This document shows positions 62,384-64,000 of a DNA stretch of 64,000 nt, piece after piece. Below the pieces are notes generated by a model. That model was not told the DNA's origin. It did no database searches and worked only from the letters and a program-made list of their open reading frames with translations. Source of the DNA: Methyloceanibacter caenitepidi (GTDB lineage Bacteria; Pseudomonadota; Alphaproteobacteria; Rhizobiales; Methyloligellaceae); assembly GCF_000828475.1 (NCBI RefSeq), contig NZ_AP014648.1, forward strand, positions 2,553,400 through 2,617,399. Reading direction: 5' to 3'. Position numbers and translations under genes: made by a program. Each line of letters opens with the position of its first letter. Within the stretch, counting starts at the first letter, position 1.

Positions 62384-64000
62384 TCAGTGCTGATAGTCCC
62401 AGATCAGTTGCTCTGACGCGGGTCCGGGCCCATAGACGGGCGAGACCTGCGCGACGCGCACATGCACGTTCCATTGCGGCGCACCGAAATCGTCCGCCTG
62501 CATCGCCGCCGTGTACGAAATGGATGGCGTGTCGCTCTCCACGCTTCGCAAGACGGAGCCGTCCGGCCCGTCGAGAATGTCGAGCCGGTACAGCTCGACG
62601 TCCTCGCCGAGCGGCACTTCAAGGCCTTCCCAGCTGTCGCCGCCAAAGCGCGTGCGCCGGATCCACGCGATAGACCAATCGCCGTTTGCCGGATCGCGCT
62701 TGCCTTGGACGTGCACAGGCGCATAGGGCCGTAAGCCCAACCCTTGCACGGCGTAAGACGCACTGCCGTAGGTATCGGACTCGAGGCCCTCGCTCACGGG
62801 CCCGTATTTGTAGTTCAGCGCGAGGCCGACATCGTCGGGGCGCAGATTGAGCGCGGTCACCGCGCTGTTGATCAGCACGAAGAGTGCGCCCGCCGGCACG
62901 GGGTTGCGCATGGCGCCTTCGGTTCCGTTCAGCCCGCGCAACAACATGGACAGATCGTAGGTGCCAGTCTCAATCAGCGTCGCGAGCTGAAACTGGATCA
63001 ACTCGAACGTGCCGTCCGCGTTCTGGATGGCGGCGAAGTTGGCGCCGTTCAGCAACGCCTCCTCGGTGACGGACTCGAGTTCGCCGTAGTCGAGAGCGAC
63101 GCGCAGGATATTGCTCTTGTCGTAGCGGTGCAGCGGGCCGGAATAGGTATCGAACACGGTGCGGCCCATGGTGGCGCGCGCCGGCACGATGGCGTTCAAC
63201 TCATAGCCGCTGGTAGACGGAGAACGGTACACGGCGACACCCCCCGGCCAGGGATCGGCGTTGGCGGCAACATAGCCCGCATACGGCGCTTCATCGCCGC
63301 GCAGCAGCGGCAAATCCATGAACACGGCATCGGTCGGTCCGTACACGGTGACGGGATCGAACTCGCGCTCCTTTTCCGGCGCCACGACGGAATCGAGATT
63401 GAACGGCTCGACCGACCGCGCGTCGATATCCTTGAACGTCGCATCGCGCGTCTCCGTCAGACGCCAGAGCGTGTCGCGGGCGCCCGAGGACAGTGTGACC
63501 ACATCGCCGGGCTCGAGCGCGAGCCGGCTCGGCGGCAGCGCGAATGCGCCCCGCTCGCGCGCGGCCCAGGCATCGCGCAGCCATCCTTCGGCGATGGCGA
63601 GCGCCTTGCCCTGCCCCATCACGATCGGCAGTTCCGCGGCCGCCGCCCGATCGCTGCGGCTGCCGAGCCGCCGCGCGTCGACCGCGCCTTGGGCATAATC
63701 GTGATTGCCGTCGATATAGGTGATCTTCGCCGAGAGCGGCAGCTCCGTCTCCTGGCCGCGCGTCAGCGTATAGAGCGGCGCGTCCGGATCGGTCTCCACA
63801 AGCGCATCTGGAGTGACGCTTGCGACCGACCCGAGAAACCCGCGATGGGCGAACTGAATGAGCCCGCCGGATTCCGAGGCATCGAACAGGAACCCGAGAC
63901 CCAGCGGCTGCAGCGCCTCGCGCACCGACATGATGCGGTCGATGACGAACCCGTCGAGGAAGCCATAGAGCTTCGTCACGTCGTAGCGGAAGAAGCCGTA
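62384..64000 (-). CDS. GTA-type baseplate/host-specificity protein, N-terminus outside window
   Basis: The frame is open to the right edge, giving the last 538 residues of a larger protein. The visible part matches the C-terminal portion of the GTA TIM-barrel/tail hub protein (RcGTA orfg15-like): the phage tail type domain D-A-S-E-S-G-G-L-I-Q-F at about residues 48-58, a long beta-rich segment and L-L-R-G-L-N-G-T-E-G-A-M near residue 350. In GTA clusters this gene is the last of the core tail module. The rest of the cluster lies to the right. Confidence 0.85.
   Translation of the reverse strand, partial: YGFFRYDVTKLYGFLDGFVIDRIMSVREALQPLGLGFLFDASESGGLIQFAHRGFLGSVASVTPDALVETDPDAPLYTLTRGQETELPLSAKITYIDGNHDYAQGAVDARRLGSRSDRAAAAELPIVMGQGKALAIAEGWLRDAWAARERGAFALPPSRLALEPGDVVTLSSGARDTLWRLTETRDATFKDIDARSVEPFNLDSVVAPEKEREFDPVTVYGPTDAVFMDLPLLRGDEAPYAGYVAANADPWPGGVAVYRSPSTSGYELNAIVPARATMGRTVFDTYSGPLHRYDKSNILRVALDYGELESVTEEALLNGANFAAIQNADGTFELIQFQLATLIETGTYDLSMLLRGLNGTEGAMRNPVPAGALFVLINSAVTALNLRPDDVGLALNYKYGPVSEGLESDTYGSASYAVQGLGLRPYAPVHVQGKRDPANGDWSIAWIRRTRFGGDSWEGLEVPLGEDVELYRLDILDGPDGSVLRSVESDTPSISYTAAMQADDFGAPQWNVHVRVAQVSPVYGPGPASEQLIWDYQH

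Noticed and set aside
1..64000. CRISPR arrays, rRNA genes and insertion sequences
   Set aside because: No regularly spaced long direct repeats, no rRNA-like sequence and no transposase frame with terminal inverted repeats were seen.

Overview
The window is high-GC alphaproteobacterial DNA. Gene content and order point to the Hyphomicrobiales (Rhizobiales). Evidence: a type II glutamine synthetase behind a sigma-54 promoter, the ccmIEFH (cycHJKL) block next to a FeuPQ-type two-component pair, the run pepN / PleC-like kinase / glnE / kinase-regulator pair / degP, and the end of a gene transfer agent (GTA)-type tail cluster at the right edge. Genus is not determined; this is inferred from gene families, not from a search.

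Region 1 (1-6808) is the right part of an integrated element whose left end lies outside the window. All genes are on the minus strand: tyrosine integrase, AlpA-like excision regulator, two unrecognised genes, a prim-pol/DUF3987 primase-helicase, then two small phage-type genes, most of them joined by start/stop overlaps. A 23-base sequence at 6786-6808 that matches the 3' end of a tRNA, including CCA, is the probable right attachment site. Between the primase and the next gene lies a non-coding stretch with two inverted clusters of four CGCGT-type repeats, each with the same 9-8-7 spacing. This is a candidate replication origin for a phage-satellite-like element.

Region 2 (6981-15721) is chromosomal. 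It holds a TAT-lipoprotein sulfite-oxidase-type enzyme with a cytochrome b561 partner, a row of very small exported proteins separated by strong terminators, a CPA1-type antiporter, a fasciclin protein, DoxX, and glnII.

Region 3 (15748-31253) is mixed housekeeping and envelope metabolism: a PLP decarboxylase, a caspase-fold protein lacking its catalytic cysteine, a dihaem cytochrome c, a GST, a DUF1045 protein, a 2OG-Fe(II) oxygenase, a 3-hydroxyisobutyrate-dehydrogenase-type enzyme, an Lrp regulator, a uracil-DNA-glycosylase-family protein, an MBL hydrolase, a histidine kinase, DUF1289, two retropepsin-like proteases, phosphomannomutase and an isoprenylcysteine-methyltransferase-like protein.

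Region 4 (31254-39909) is stress and metal handling: an OxyR-like LysR regulator with ATAG-type operators but without the redox cysteines, TerC, DusA, an arsR-arsC-arsH operon without an efflux pump, TsdA-type thiosulfate dehydrogenase and a YHS-domain copper P-type ATPase.

Region 5 (39925-59088) is the conserved core: pepN, PleC-like kinase, glnE, a kinase/regulator pair, degP, ccmHFEI, a small lipoprotein, and a FeuPQ-like pair with a small periplasmic protein that may be a FeuN-type modulator.

Region 6 (59158-64000) is the end of a phage/GTA tail cluster: two small membrane proteins, a sulfotransferase on the opposite strand, a DUF2793 protein and the C-terminal part of the large baseplate/host-specificity protein.
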